A stretch of 64,000 nucleotides of DNA. It comes from Monosiga brevicollis MX1 (taxonomy: Eukaryota; Opisthokonta; Choanoflagellata; Craspedida; Salpingoecidae). Below the pieces are notes generated by a model, which saw only the letters and a list, made by a program, of their open reading frames with translations, was not told where the DNA came from and did not search any database. Below are positions 33,558 to 45,854 of this stretch, piece by piece (positions within the stretch are counted from its first letter, which is position 1; the number at the start of each line of letters is the position of its first letter). Location of the stretch: positions 226,839-290,838 of the forward strand of contig NW_001865052.1 in the NCBI RefSeq assembly GCF_000002865.3. The letters run 5' to 3'. A program made the translations under genes and the position numbers.

Positions 33558-36500
33558 CTAGAGCCCTTGCTTGATGGCCAACGCTTGGGCTTGGGGAACA
33601 GGCGCATAATCTTGAAAGTGCATATGAAAGCTTCCTCTGTACCCAGGCACACAAGTATGAGGTAGGGTGGGCCGGTTGCATCAGACACGCGCGGTGGGCG
33701 AGATCTAGCTCTGACCTGCCATGTGTAACGGAGCGCAAGGCGGCGGCGTAGCCAATCATGGTTGAAATCGGCACCTAAAACAAGCAGAGTTTGGTTGTCA
33801 GGCACGATGCCGGAGTGCAGATTGCACACGCAGTGCACACAGGCGAACATGGCCTACCTCAGCTTCGACGATGCGCATATCTCCCAATGAGGACAAGTCA
33901 CCAACTGCAGCCATGCGATTGGAGCTAAAAAGTATTTTTGCATGATTGAGCGACGAGGCAACTTGGGTTGTGGGGGCCTGCTGAGCATGGTAGCAGGTCA
34001 TGGCAAGCACGGACGCGGACGTACGAGAGATCATTGAGAACGTTTCCAACCATCTCATCTGGCACCTCGACGCGCAGCGCCATTATGGGTTGCAAAAGCT
34101 ACAATTCATCATTCGAGCAAAGCATGCAAAGTAAGTAAGTAAGACGCGAGCGATCTGGTATTCAAACCCATGAGAGCTCTGGTTTGGTGCTTACTTCACA
34201 CCCTCCCTCTCGCAACGCCTGGCGGGCTGCATTAACAAGAGCATTTGCAAGAAGGCTCGCCGGGACTCCGATTGCAAAATCAAGATCCTTCTGTATCAAA
34301 CCGAACAAAGCAGGCGAATGAGAGCGCATGGCGCCCAGTTTGCAGTGTCAGCTTTGGCGCTTGGGCGGAGAAACTAGCTGCGTACCACGATGAGCCGGCT
34401 GTTTCGCATGGGATAACCCATGAAAGCGCCTCGCGACATGGCGGCTCGTGCCGCTGACACCAAAGTTTCCAGTGTCACGGCCTCTTGCTCTATATGCAAT
34501 CCGGGGCTTGTGAGAGATGATCAAGAAGATGAAATCACCCCACGCTCGACTTTGTGGTAAAGCAAGTCACACCTCCAAAAGCCTCAACGATCCGGGCGCG
34601 CACACCCGGTGCCAGGACGGGATCGGGGTGCGTTGTATCAGGCGTGGGCTCGACCGTAACGGTAGCCGTTGCAGACTAAGTATGTGCAGCGTCGAATGTG
34701 AATGGATGCTGTGTACACTTCCTCGTGCTCAGCCGGAAAAGCAAGCACAGACCATGTCAACGCCTTGGATATTTCGGGTCAGCTCTCTTGTAACCGTCAT
34801 TGGTGCTCCTACCCGTTCGCGGTATGCCACGCGCAGCTTGCCTGGAGCGCCACCAAACGCCGTCACCACATACATCTCAAAACTCGAACAAATGCAAATG
34901 CAAAACGCTTTGGCTCCATTCATGGCGATCCGACGAACCTGCTTCAACCACGACCTTGTATTCTTCCAAGAGTCGTGAGCGAACGATTTCAAGATGAAGC
35001 TCGCCCATGCCTAACAAGGACAAGCGTCTGTAAGCATCAGTGTGCCCAGAGATGAAATGAAACACAGTTGGACGATGCAGAGCACACCACTCAAAACCGT
35101 TTGACCGGTCTCTTCGTCCACATGGACCCGCAGGCTGGGGTCCTCGCGGATCATAGCGGCAAGTGCAGCGTCTAGGCTGGCCTGGGAACGACAACGAAAA
35201 AAAAAATCATGGAAGAAGCATCAAGCCCATTGACCACGCGTGCATCAACATTCCCCTGAAGCGAGGTTTGCGACCAGCAGACCTGAGCAGAGACAGTTTC
35301 TGGCTCTACGACACAGCTAAAAACAGGCTCTGGAATATTGATGCCGTGTAGCCTGGCAGTAAGCAGCTTCTTGGGCTTGCTGTGGGCATCAACCAAGGTA
35401 TCCCCACTGTACGTATGCTGTTGAAGTGGACATGTATGAGATGGATGGCTGGCTTGTATACAGACTATGACACCAAGCACGCTAATATACCTTGAGGCCG
35501 ACGAGCGCAGCAATGTGACCAGCATGAACTGCATCAATCTCTTCATGACTGCGATAAACGTGAGAAGGCGTAGCATCAGACGGCCTCGAGTCAAGGGAGC
35601 ACTGGATGATGACCAGTGCAGATCGACCAACCTATCAGCATGGATGCGCATCACGCGGGTGGCTCGCTCCTTGACCTGGCGAGTGCTGTTGACGAGCACT
35701 GCCCGACTATGCAAAACTATGGCCCAGAATGGAAGGACCACACGAGCAGGGCATCAAAACATCCGAAGGACAGCTGGCAGTAACAAAGGGGGGTGAATAT
35801 GAAGAATCTATCAGGCAACCGACATACCACCGCTGTAGATGCGAGCAAACACGATCGGACCTCGGTGGGGATCTTGTACCACCTGACCAGCACATTGGTG
35901 TCAGACATCATTTACAACACGCCCCATCAAAGCGAGATCAAAGCGAGGCAGCTTGAAGGATGAGGATCAGAAATAAGGCTTGAATACCTTGAAGGCCAAC
36001 GCAGACAGGGGCTGTTGATCCTCGGCTGGCAACGTCATGACTTCATTCTCAAGAAGAAGCTGGATAGCCATCAAAGAATGCGCTCGAGCGATGAGGGTAC
36101 TGCGTCGCCCATTCCAAGTTTGAAGAAACCGTCTGTTCTTTGGTCAAAGTCGACGCTTGACTGACCTCAACGGGAGGGCGATCAAGGGGGCTTGGTAGAT
36201 AGTCAGCCATGGCATCAAGCAAGGGCTCCACACCCTATTTGTCATGCAACTCAGACTATCAGCCAAGAGCTAGGCGAGACATCAATCTATCCAACGACTA
36301 ACAACGATCCGACCTTTTCGCGGCGGGCAGCTCCACACAAAATAGGAAGGCCTTCGCGAGCCAATGTGACGCGACGCAGTGCGGCTGTGAGCTGCTCTGG
36401 ACCAATGGCATCTGTATCCAGCTGCAAGGTGCGTCATTGTTGCAGTTGTGATGAATAGCTGAGCTGAACAGGCTGCGCCACACTTTGAACCGCGCAGTCA

Positions 36501-38237
36501 AGATGGCGAGCACCGACGTACATCATCCACCTCCAGAAGTTCTTCGGCAAGTTCCTCGTCCACTAGGGTGAGCGCATCAACCAATGCAGCACGCCCCTGC
36601 GATGTGCAAGGCAAATGTGTCAATGCTGAGCAGCAGCCAACAAAACAGCAGGATATGCAGATGCAGATGCAGCACATCGCAACAACAAACCTCTGAAAAG
36701 ATGCTTTGTTGGGCTGGCCCCAAGGCTTCGACGGTCATGGCTGTGGGCAAGATTGGACAGACAATCTGAGCACACATCGAATGGCATTCGTCGCAGACCT
36801 GTTTGACCAGAGCTAAACGCACCGCCATTGTTCCAACGATATTCCCGAGCATGAACCAAATCCACGACCACCTCCAGGCCTCCTTCGGGCGAGCTGTGTG
36901 TCCGTGCAAGAGGACCAGAGGGGGGTCGACTTGGTTGAAACAGAAAAAAGAAACAAAAATGCAAAACATGATATATCATGCAGACCACCCAAGCACATAC
37001 GTAACGGGGACTTGCAGCACAAGCGGGTTGCGCTTGAGTTTGTTGCGCACCGAGTCGACCTGTCATCAAGATGGGTTGCGTGGTGAGCAAGGAAGCAGGA
37101 AGCACATGAAGACATCTTGGCTATGTAGCCGTGACAGGACGACGCACTGTCATTGAAAAGTCAGCGCCCAAACGGTCGAGTTTGTTTACGAAAGCAATGA
37201 CCGGCACATTATACTAGAAGTTGCAGCAGACAGAAATGAGCCTCGGCGAGCTGCCTCCAAAACTAGGCAGCTGCTATGTAACAGGGGAGCAACGTACACG
37301 ATCGGCCTGTGACATGACTTTGATGGTCTGTGCTTCAACACCAGCAACGCCATCTAGCACCAAGACAGCGCCATCGAGCACACTACATAGGATGGGCACA
37401 AAGTGAAATGGTTAGATGAGTCACAGCTCAGCACTCAGCACTTGTAGCAATTTGGCACTATTGAGAAGCAGTGATGTACCGGAGTGCCCGTTCCACTTCG
37501 AGGGTAAAGTCAACGTGGCCCGGAGTGTCAATCAGATTGAACTGGGTTGAGCCCCAATGGAAGGTGGTCGCTGCGGAGACAATCGTGATGCCGCGCTCGC
37601 GCTCGTCTTTGAGATAGTCCATCTGCGTGTTGCCATCATCCACGGTGCCAATGACTACACGAGAGAGCAGGAATGGGATGCGAGGATCAGCTTTATTATG
37701 TGGCTTGCAGAGTTTCTAGCCCCGGAATGGGCTCAGATTGAAGGATGGTTTGCGTGAGTGTGTGCCCCGAGGGTCAAACGAGATGGGCCAGTATTGGTAT
37801 GTGAATTTACCTCGTGTGACCCCAGCAAGACACAACATGCGTTCCGTCCTAAGGGTCCAGCAGGACCATGTGCAGGGGCGGAGAGTCACAGTAATGTGAG
37901 CAAGTTCCAGAGTGATTGCCATATGGAAGAACAGGGCTCACTCAACACGCACGTGGTGGTCTTGCCGGCATCAATGTGAGCGACAATGCCAACATTGCGC
38001 ACGTGGCTGAGCTGGATATCGTTAGGGTCCGACGCTACGATGCGGCCAAAAGGGTTGGTGCAACAAGAAGGGACTTCTGCAGGAACCCAGCTGCCCAATT
38101 CACGGCGTACCTTGTGTTTTTGCGTGACGCACGGCGCGTCGAGACAGAGCGAACATGCCTGCGGACAAGGGTCGTGGTGCGCGACCCCCAAGCTGAGGCA
38201 AGACAGCCCGTGCTGCAAATGTCGCCATTCCAACCAT
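33558..38237 (-). CDS. GFM2: Mitochondrial elongation factor G2 / ribosome-releasing factor 2
   Basis: GTPase that splits mitochondrial ribosomes with RRF during recycling. The ATG at 38237 opens [16 protein letters not shown], an Arg/Ala-rich targeting peptide. Splicing at KTQ into [20 protein letters not shown] brings it in frame with the P-loop [11 protein letters not shown]-domain motifs follow: [38 protein letters not shown]. Later exons show [63 protein letters not shown] and [20 protein letters not shown]. The last exons give [19 protein letters not shown] joined to [20 protein letters not shown] and the stop at 33558. FTLEVER and the overall pattern favour EF-G2 over EF-G1. Many short introns; several have A-runs on the plus strand, hence T-runs in sense. 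Confidence 0.9.
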
Positions 38238-38390
38238 CCTGCCGGCAGAAAACAGGACACCCTCCAAACGCCTCGCCTTTGTCCCTGCCTTATCGGGCTT
38301 GAGCTAGGGCTGTTTCACACCCCCGCTAAGCTGACCAAAGCGCCTCCGCCGCCTCCACCAGCGACACCGTCCTTGGGCACTTATGACCTT

Positions 38391-38427
38391 TTTTTTTTTT
38401 TTTTTTGTCGACAAAAAAAAAAATTGT
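38391..38427. repeat. Long perfect hairpin: T-run, GTCGAC, A-run
   Basis: Eighteen T residues, the palindrome GTCGAC, then about twelve A residues form an inverted repeat with arms of roughly 15 bases. A second half-copy ATTGTCGAAAA follows at 38422-38432. It lies 155-190 bases upstream of the GFM2 start codon. Confidence 0.85.
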
Positions 38428-38432
38428 CGAAA

Positions 38433-38704
38433 ATGGTGTTGGCGGAAGTGTAGCATTTGTTACAGTTTTGGTAAAAAAGGCTCCGATGGCGATGGCGGCG
38501 AGATTGCAGGCTTGGGTGGTGGGGGGGAGGGGGATGAGGGGCGATGTGCGCCGAAAGAGCGCGTCTTGGATCGACGCAGGAGGGTCGACCAGAAGTGAAT
38601 ATGGGGATAGGAGTCCCAAGGGTCATGCAATTGAGAGGTAGAGATGCAGATGAAAAATGCAGCAGTGTGTCGAGCTGGATTCGACGCTTGAAAGGGTGAT
38701 ACTG
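38433..38704. other. Upstream region of GFM2 and 3' flank of the agarase-like gene
   Basis: No gene seen. Includes a G-rich run near 38515-38535. Confidence 0.4.
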
Positions 38705-41365
38705 CTAGTCTCGGAGACGACCACTGACCACGGCAAGGTAGCCATCACAGCGGAACTGGACCGTCACGTTGAGCAAAGTCACGCCAGACCCCAGTAAATG
38801 CAGAGGCAAAGGAAGCTGTGCACAGGTTAATGTCGTGCCAGAGGTGTCATAACGTACGGGGCCGGCCACAAAAGTGGCTGTGGGGACACTAGACAGGTTG
38901 AGGGCGTGGCCATTTATGTGTATGGACTGAGGCCAAAAACAAGGGACTCCAGCTGCGTCGCTCCCATTGTGCGTACTTGTGGAGACACGAAGTTCACCTG
39001 AAGACCAACCATCCAACGGCCGTGGTGCCGGCAGGCTCAGCTGGGCCTGTGCGGTCGCATTTGCAGCCACTGGTGTGACAATGTGCGCCGAGTCGTACAT
39101 TGTGTATTCAGTCACGGTGCGGTGCAGCTCGGATTGGCGCAGCCAGGAGATGATGCAGGTGGCATTTGGAGTGAGGTTCAAGCTCGCTGTTCCATCGATG
39201 GGGCTCGAAGAAACTGAAGTAGCAACCAAGATGGGAGCCTGTTCAGGAGCACTCCACTGGAGGCATCGTGCCTCTCCGTGAGAGAGGTTGAGCTGGGGGA
39301 ATTGGAGTTGTACCGGCGTATTGATCGCCAAGTCGTTATGGAGCGCTACAAACAGGTGGCTTGCGTTGGTCGCAGCCACGACAGGAAGCGAGGCACTGCT
39401 ACTTGTGGCGGTGAGCCAGGCTCCTTCAAAATCGCGCCAAAGTGGGTAGAACAAGGCCAGGTAGGTGTCCTGGTAGGTACCTACAGCCAGACCGAAAATG
39501 CGTTTTCTAGTCTGAGCTCAGGCAGACCAAGCACTCCAGCAACTGCCGCAAAGTGACATGACCGGGACAAACCAGAAACGTTACGCCATAGTGCGTATGG
39601 ATACGAATAGCTGGCATTGGGAGGTCGATACCAAGTAGCTCCATCGAGAATAAAGGGCACAGCCTATGAAGCCCGGGATCAGGAGCTGGTGAAGATGCCC
39701 CAAGACCTCCATTTCTCAGCGTACCTTTTGCACCAAGGCCGGCTGCTGTAGCCACCGCAGAAGCTTGTTGTTGATTTCACGAAGAACATTCCATTGCGAG
39801 GCGCTCGAGTAAAACACGGCGTCCGGCTGACCATTGACATTCAAAACATTGAGTATCGTGGCTTGAAACTCTGGCCCGACGCGTTGGCAAGCACCACGAG
39901 CCAAACTTCTGGTTGTTGGCTCGTATCGTCTCACCTCAAAACTAAGACCATACTCGCTAATCACTTGGGGCAACAAGCGCTGTTGATAGTGCAGGGAACT
40001 GGCGGCCATAAGGTCTACCAGTGCCTGAACATCAAGCCGGCGTGGTAAGCACACCAAAGGCAAGCAAACAAAAACGGCGACATTTAGAGCAAAAGCCAAA
40101 GACGGTAGCAGACCAAGACATTACTGCCAGCACGAGGTACGGTATCAGAGGGATCTTGAGAGCGCTGCGTGCTGTAGACGTGGTAAGTCAAGTAGTCAAT
40201 TGATGGCGCCAGTTGCAAAAAGGGCACCGTCGTCTCGTTCCACACCTGCGCTTCGGGAAACAAGGAAAGCGCAAAGCACAGCTGATGAGAAGAAATGGCT
40301 AGGCGCGAGTGCTTCCACAACGCATTGTCTCAGCAGCAGACCAAGGATGAAGGATCCACATTGAGTGCATGTACGACGCACGCGAAAGTTCTTCAGCTGA
40401 AACTCTGGAAAGGCCAGCGTTGGTCCGCCCACGAGAAAACTCGCTAGCAGCATGGCAGGAGAAGTGAGCGCGCAACATCAGAATAAATGACCGCCAATGT
40501 CAACTCCATGCCAAACCTGTGGGTGTGGGCGGATAGTCGTGATGGATACGATCAGCAATGGCCTGGTGCAATGCGATGAGCTGCTTCCAGGTACGGTTCA
40601 CTTCTGCCAGGTGGACGTCGCACTCGTTGGCAACTTCCAAGTAGCGCACACTCTGCACATGACACACATCTCAAGTGCCAATAAAGAACCGAGTGGCCAA
40701 CCCTAGGCTTGATTCCTAAGCGAAAGCGGGTGGATGCAGCACGACAGACCTGATTCGTGGGATAGAGGCAGTTGGCAACGTAAGCCGACCAAAAGTCAGC
40801 TGCGCCTTGGTCGTTCAAGGGGACGTATCCCGTGCCGGTAGCCGGGTAGTAATTGTCAATCTGAACAAGCACGAAGACCAAGCATGAAAGCAACACGGTC
40901 GCTCATGGCAGCAACTCTCAAGAAGAACGGCGACCAGGACAACGGCTGGGAACTAGCCTTGGCGCTCGTAATGAGCTGCACGTGGGGCCCAGTCCAGTTG
41001 TTGAGGTGCCGCGGGGCCACCGTCGTGCAGTAGGCACGAAGATGACTGCGATCAACCAAGTTGGGATTTGAGGCGTTGGGACGCGACTGTGACATGGTAT
41101 ATGAGACGGCAAAGTCACGACCCAAGCTGGCCCGTTCCAAGCCTTGATAGCGCGCAGTCAAGGTGCTGTTCCACGCCCCGCTGGGATTGGCATGAATGTT
41201 GAAAGCCTGTCGCCGATCGACTGAGCTTGAGGTGCGCTCGGCCGAGCGATGCGTGAGCGCGTTGGGCGCAATGGTGACGACCACGATTGGCCTGGTCGCT
41301 GCAAATGAGGCCAACGCTACCAGTGACAAGAAAAGCCAAGGCCACGGCCTCACCATCACCATCAT
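38705..41365 (-). CDS. Secreted beta-agarase/porphyranase-like glycoside hydrolase (GH86-like)
   Basis: Predicted extracellular enzyme that cuts red-algal galactans. ATG at 41365 starts a signal peptide (VRPWPWLFLSLVALASFAAT). About eight exons. Clan GH-A barrel marks are RYLEVANECDVHL, with Asn-Glu after strand 4 as acid/base, SIDYLTYHVYS, and QVISEYGLSFEV with the nucleophile Glu after strand 7. The agarase-type sequence continues with VPFILDGATWYRPPNAS, YSYPYALWR and LALFYPLWRDFEGAW, then a beta-sandwich tail in the last exon (39480-38705). N-glycosylation sequons are common. The family call rests on remembered patterns of agarases and porphyranases and is likely, not proven; another agarase family is the alternative. 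Bacterial-type enzyme, but with several introns, so it is settled in the genome. It is head-to-head with an SDR gene. Confidence 0.65.
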
Positions 41366-41755
41366 GTTGGGTTGTTGCAAAGCTTTGACGTCTCGAGGAT
41401 AAAAGCCAGGCAACCCTTACACCGGGTAGTTGGCTCGTTTGTGTCACAACGCCGGCCAATAACCCATCAACAGCCCATCAACAGCTGAGTAACAACACAT
41501 GCAGCCCCTATCACACCCGCCGATGCGGTCAGAAACGCGCTTCCATCTCATGATCAGGTTTGTTGATAAGCCGTTTCATGTCCGCAGTTTCAGCTCTCTC
41601 TCTCTCTCTCAAACTCTCTATCAAACTCTCAAACTCTCAAACCTCTTCTCTTTGTGGGAGTTGTGCTTTTCCTTTGTGTCTTTGCTCTTTATTTCTCTCT
41701 CTCTCAAACCGACCAAACCAATTCATTTCTCTCTCTCTCTCTCTCTTTCTCTCTT

Positions 41756-41827
<72 letters not shown>

Positions 41828-41893
41828 ACAGTGATTCCAGTAACTGTTTTTTTGTTTTTTTTTGAAAGAGAGAGAAAAAAAGAGATCACTGGG
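41366..41893. promoter_or_regulatory. Bidirectional region agarase-like / SDR, with long (TC)n tract
   Basis: Head-to-head spacer. A (TC)n-rich tract runs from about 41600 to 41827, broken by TTTC units and by a short non-repetitive patch. Its pyrimidine strand is the coding strand of the SDR gene that starts 67 bases later. Confidence 0.6.
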
Positions 41894-43673
41894 ATGGCAG
41901 ATCGACGTCGCGCCATGTCGGACAGTGAGGCTGGAAAGAAGGTGGCCCTTGTTACCGGGGGCAGTCGCGGTATTGGTAAGTCTGGGCATTGTGACGGGCA
42001 AGGGTACGACTGCGCTGTCAGCACGGCGCGATGGCTCTTATGACAAGCAAAAAAAATGCGCTGCTTGCTGCACATAATCATCGCAGGCGCGGCGACCTGC
42101 CGGCTTCTTGGAGCCGAAGGCTATGCTGTTGCCATCAACTATCGCTCCAACAAGGCAGAGGCTGAGAAGGTATGTCTGTCTGCCTTTCAGGCCACTGCTG
42201 TATTGGTTCATGGGTCGGTGGAGGCAGCTGGGGTGACGGTCCCATCAAGGGACGGCTCCAAAGGCCGTGCGTATTGACCCATTGGCTCTTCTCGGACGCG
42301 CATTTGTAGGTCAAAGGCGCTGTCGAGGCTGCCGGTGGCAAAGCCATTATCGTGCAGGTGCGTGTCAGACTCACACAACCCTGTACGCTGTTACTGTCGG
42401 TGTCACTCACGGCCTGCGCGTCAACGCGCAGGCCGATGTCAGTCGGGCAGAGGATGTCCAGCGCATGTTTCGAGAGGTGGACGAGCAGCTGGGTACGTAC
42501 CGTTGCCCTGAAGACTGGTAAACAGAGGCAGTGGCTGTGCGAACGTCTCATGCAAGGGAGATCTCGCCGGGTGCAACAGGACCGCTGACGGCCTTGGTGA
42601 ACAATGCTGGCATCATGGGCAAGAAAGGCCCACTATCGGACTTGGCTCCCGCGGATATTGAGGCAATCTTTGCCACCAATGCAGTGTGTATACTAATGAC
42701 AACCAGTTCTGTGCGCCGTCGCGTTTGAGGCAGCTCACAGGACTCTTGATACCCGGCCCGTACTGTGATGCAGTTTGGGCCGATCATGTGCTGCCAGGAA
42801 GCACAGCGTCGCATGTCCACCAAACTCGGTGGCCATGGTGGTGCCATCGTCAACGTGTCTTCTGGTAAGCAGCTCCCGGTGATGGCGTTCTTGTGTGGAT
42901 TGATGTTGCTGTATCTCTATGACGCTGTCATTATGTTTCTGTGACTCCATGTCTGTGCTTCGGATGTGCCTGTGCGTCTGTATGTCTGTATGAGTGCGCG
43001 TGTGGCGCGTCATCGTCAGTATTAAAGCCGAGCTCATACCATGCTGTCACCGTCTCACCCCAGGCTCGGCATACATTGGCACGCCAAACCGGGCTGTCCT
43101 CTACGGAACGACCAAGGGAGCTCTCAACAGGTGCCGTGCCCGATGCCTGTTCCGCTGGCACTTGCCAAGCGCAAGCCTGCCTTGTAAAAAAGCGCTGTTG
43201 CAGACCGGAAACTGATGTGCCCGTTGAGCCAGTTTTACGATTGGCTTCTCGCAGGAGGTGGCTAAGGAAGGCATTCGTGTCAATACCGTCTCCCCTGGTA
43301 TGCCGGTGCCTGATCCACTGCCAGAGACCCGTTCTCTGCATTGATGCATTGTTTTGTGTGCATGTGTCTGTATGTATGTGTCTGTGTGTCTTAGGCTTCA
43401 CCTCGACAGACATGGTGGCAGACGTGGATGCAGAGCACGTAGCCAAAGCCATCCCCATGGGCCGTCCAGGTATGCCTTTTGTATCACACGCCGCGTGGCC
43501 GCACTTGCATCCCTCGAGCGATACTTTTGTTGGGTTCATGCTCGCCTGTGGAAATCGTGTACCCCATGCCAGCTGCACCCGACGAGATTGCGCAAAACAT
43601 TGTGTATTTGCTGTCGGACAAAGCGAGTTACGTATCCGGTGCCAACCTTCGCGTGGGCGGCGGCCGCCAGTAG
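41894..43673 (+). CDS. Classical short-chain dehydrogenase, YgfF-like
   Basis: NAD(P)-dependent oxidoreductase; substrate unknown. About nine short exons. Exon 1 (41894-41977) has VALVTGGSRGIG, the cofactor loop. Next, ATCRLLGAEGYAVAINYRSN, where the Arg after strand 2 favours NADP. Then AAGGKAIIVQ, ADVSRAEDVQRMFREVDEQL, TALVNNAGIMGKKGPLSDL, GGHGGAIVNVSS with the catalytic Ser, and SAYIGTPNRAVLYGTTKGAL with the YxxxK pair. The end reads EVAKEGIRVNTVSPGFTSTD, AIPMGRPG, DEIAQNIVYLLSDKASYVSG and NLRVGGG before the stop at 43673. Length and motif wording are closest to bacterial YgfF/glucose-dehydrogenase-like SDRs. Interior exon edges are approximate. Confidence 0.85.
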
Positions 43674-43957
43674 AGCTATTCCCAAAATCCAGCCTCGACC
43701 CGATATTGAGTGCATTAATGCAAGAAAAGTAAGAATGTGATTGAGCCATTGTCCTCCGCCAGGACCGCAGAAGACGACACAGAAGAAACGAAGCAGGCAA
43801 GAACATGAGGCTCAAAGAATTGACGTGAATAAAAAAAAAAAACGAAGAAAACACCCTAAAATACGGCGAAGCTATGGCGGACACTAGTCTGCCTCGTGGA
43901 CGCTTGCTTCGCACGCTTGGATCAAAACGCCGAGAGCAAACTATTCCTTCTGGAAAG

Positions 43958-44005
<48 letters not shown>

Positions 44006-44410
44006 GAAACGGGACAGCCGCTAGCTATCGAGGCCCACACTTGGGAAACATCGCCCAAGAACCCCGTGAGCCACAAGGGGAAAAAACAAAAATCCAGCTT
44101 TTCCAAGCGACAAAGAGGATACAGTGTTCAGACAGCCAGGATATCAGGCACAGTGCTGAAACGGGGTGCCTTCTGGCGGATGTCAGATGGGCCAAAGCAG
44201 TTTCGGGTCAGCCGATTGCACGAGCAGGCTTTTTAAGGCCTGCTAGGCTGTTGGCGCATTGAGAGAGTGCACGGCAGCAGGTTGACTCTATCGACGAAAC
44301 AATGCTGGCGTGAGGGTTGACTGGGGGCTTGGCACGATCACCCAGAACTCAGAATGCAAGAGGGTAAGCGGCGATTTGGGCATTGCCGGTGCGCGCTTTT
44401 GTCGTGATAC
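43674..44410. other. Convergent intergenic region with (AC)n microsatellite
   Basis: A14 run near 43829-43843 and an (AC)n run at 43959-44003. Only short frames; no gene supported. Confidence 0.45.
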
Positions 44411-45854
44411 TCACATGGAGTTGATGTTGATGTTGTGATGGGTTGGTGCCGAGGCTTGAGAGTGTCTGCGCGGCCATGGCATCGTTCCTGGTGTATCAAG
44501 AGTCGAGAGCAGGATTGATGAGAAGTGAGGCCCAAGGGTAGCAAGACAGCATGTTTGGCAGAGCGTGTCAACAAACATGTTGCTCTGCTTATCGGGTTTG
44601 TCATCATCTTCGTCTGCAGTGGATCGGGCGTCAGTTTGAGAGTCAGCGGAGGGATCGCGTTGAGCCATATGAATTAGCTCATTCGTGTTGATCTACACCA
44701 GGGTTGGCAGAAGTGGTGAGAGATGCAGCTCCAAAAGAAAAGTACACACGGGCCAGTGCGTCCGCCAGGCGCAAGCTCGACATACGCGGTTGCAAGCGGC
44801 CATGAGGTCGGCGTTTTGGTCGCTCATGGCATTCTGGTCGCTCATGCTCATGTCGTGGTGCTGCGATGTGCCGATAGCGAAGAAAGAAATGAGAAAGAGC
44901 AACTCCATGCGCTGCTTGCTGTAATGGGTGCATGGGATGGCCAGCCACGGAGCAGGAATCTGTTTGCAAGTACGCACGGCTTTCTTGGCGGGAGGTCCGT
45001 AGGCCATGTCGGCGGCAGCAAGGACGAAACCGGCATTGGTGACACGTTGAGCAGCCGCGCTTGCGGCTTGGGAAAGGCCTTGGGTGGCAACGGACAATGT
45101 GGCTGGGGGATAACCAAACCCGACTGGTTGGGCTGGCATGGAAGCAGATGTGGCACTAGGGACGAAGGGCACTGAATAGGGGTGGCTGCGCGCCTCGGGT
45201 TGTTCCTTGGCAGCGTCGGCATCCGCCCTGGAATTGCGACGTTCAAGCAGCTAGCCATGTTTGGCAAGCAGCGGCAGAGAACCAGGCAGAACGTGGAAAG
45301 CGCGCAAGCGCACGCGTCAGTGTTGTGGCATGCAACGGGCCGAAGGAGTGCGCAGCCTGATTAGGGTGTCGGTCAGCAACGTGATCCACTCACTCGGCTC
45401 ATGGTCAGCTGGGTGTGCTGCTCCGTGGGGGGATGGGGATCCGTCGCAAGGCGGCCAAGGGTATCGGCAATGTTGCCGCTGTGAAGCGAAAATACAAGAA
45501 CGCCCGGGGGTGGATGGCAACGTGAAAAGCAGAAGCCAGTGGCTACGCTAGCAGGCCCGACAACGGCGCGGCGCGACGCACGTTGAATAGAGAAAGCTTC
45601 GGCCTTTCCAATCGTAAAGGATAAAGGCAACATCGCAGTCGCACAGAATGGCCAGCTCATGGATCTTCTTGAAAACGCCTTCCTTGCGCTTGGTGAAGGT
45701 CGCCTATGCCAAAGCCGTTGTGGCATCAGTTTGAAAGCCCTTCGCCTCTTCCGTTGAAAAGGCCGGTGTGCGGTAACTCGGGGAGGAAGAGCGAGAGACA
45801 TACCTGGCGTTGATTGCCTTCACGAGGCTTGATTTCCAGTTTCTTGCGGCCCAT
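44411..45854 (-). CDS. MADS-box transcription factor, MEF2-like (minus-strand paralogue)
   Basis: DNA-binding regulator in the nucleus. Exon 1 (45854-45804) encodes MGRKKLEIKPREGNQRQ; exon 2 (45703 to about 45583) encodes ATFTKRKEGVFKKIHELAIL, then CDCDVAFILYDWKGRSFLYS, the core MADS domain of the MEF2 type (LCDCD, not the SRF-type sequence). A third exon near 45478-45405 gives GNIADTLGRLATDP, aligned with SISDTLTRLAKDQ of the plus-strand neighbour. Then come an Ala/Pro-rich exon (PVGFGYPPATLSVATQGL) and an acidic exon (QRDPSADSQTDARSTADEDD). The C-terminal exons and the stop are uncertain; 44411 is the end of the last coding-like frame. It is head-to-head with a paralogue at 46768. Confidence 0.75.

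Noticed and set aside
33437-33850. 137-codon minus-strand frame as a separate gene
   Set aside because: It overlaps the last two exons of GFM2 in another phase; the EF-G frame [14 protein letters not shown] is the real one.
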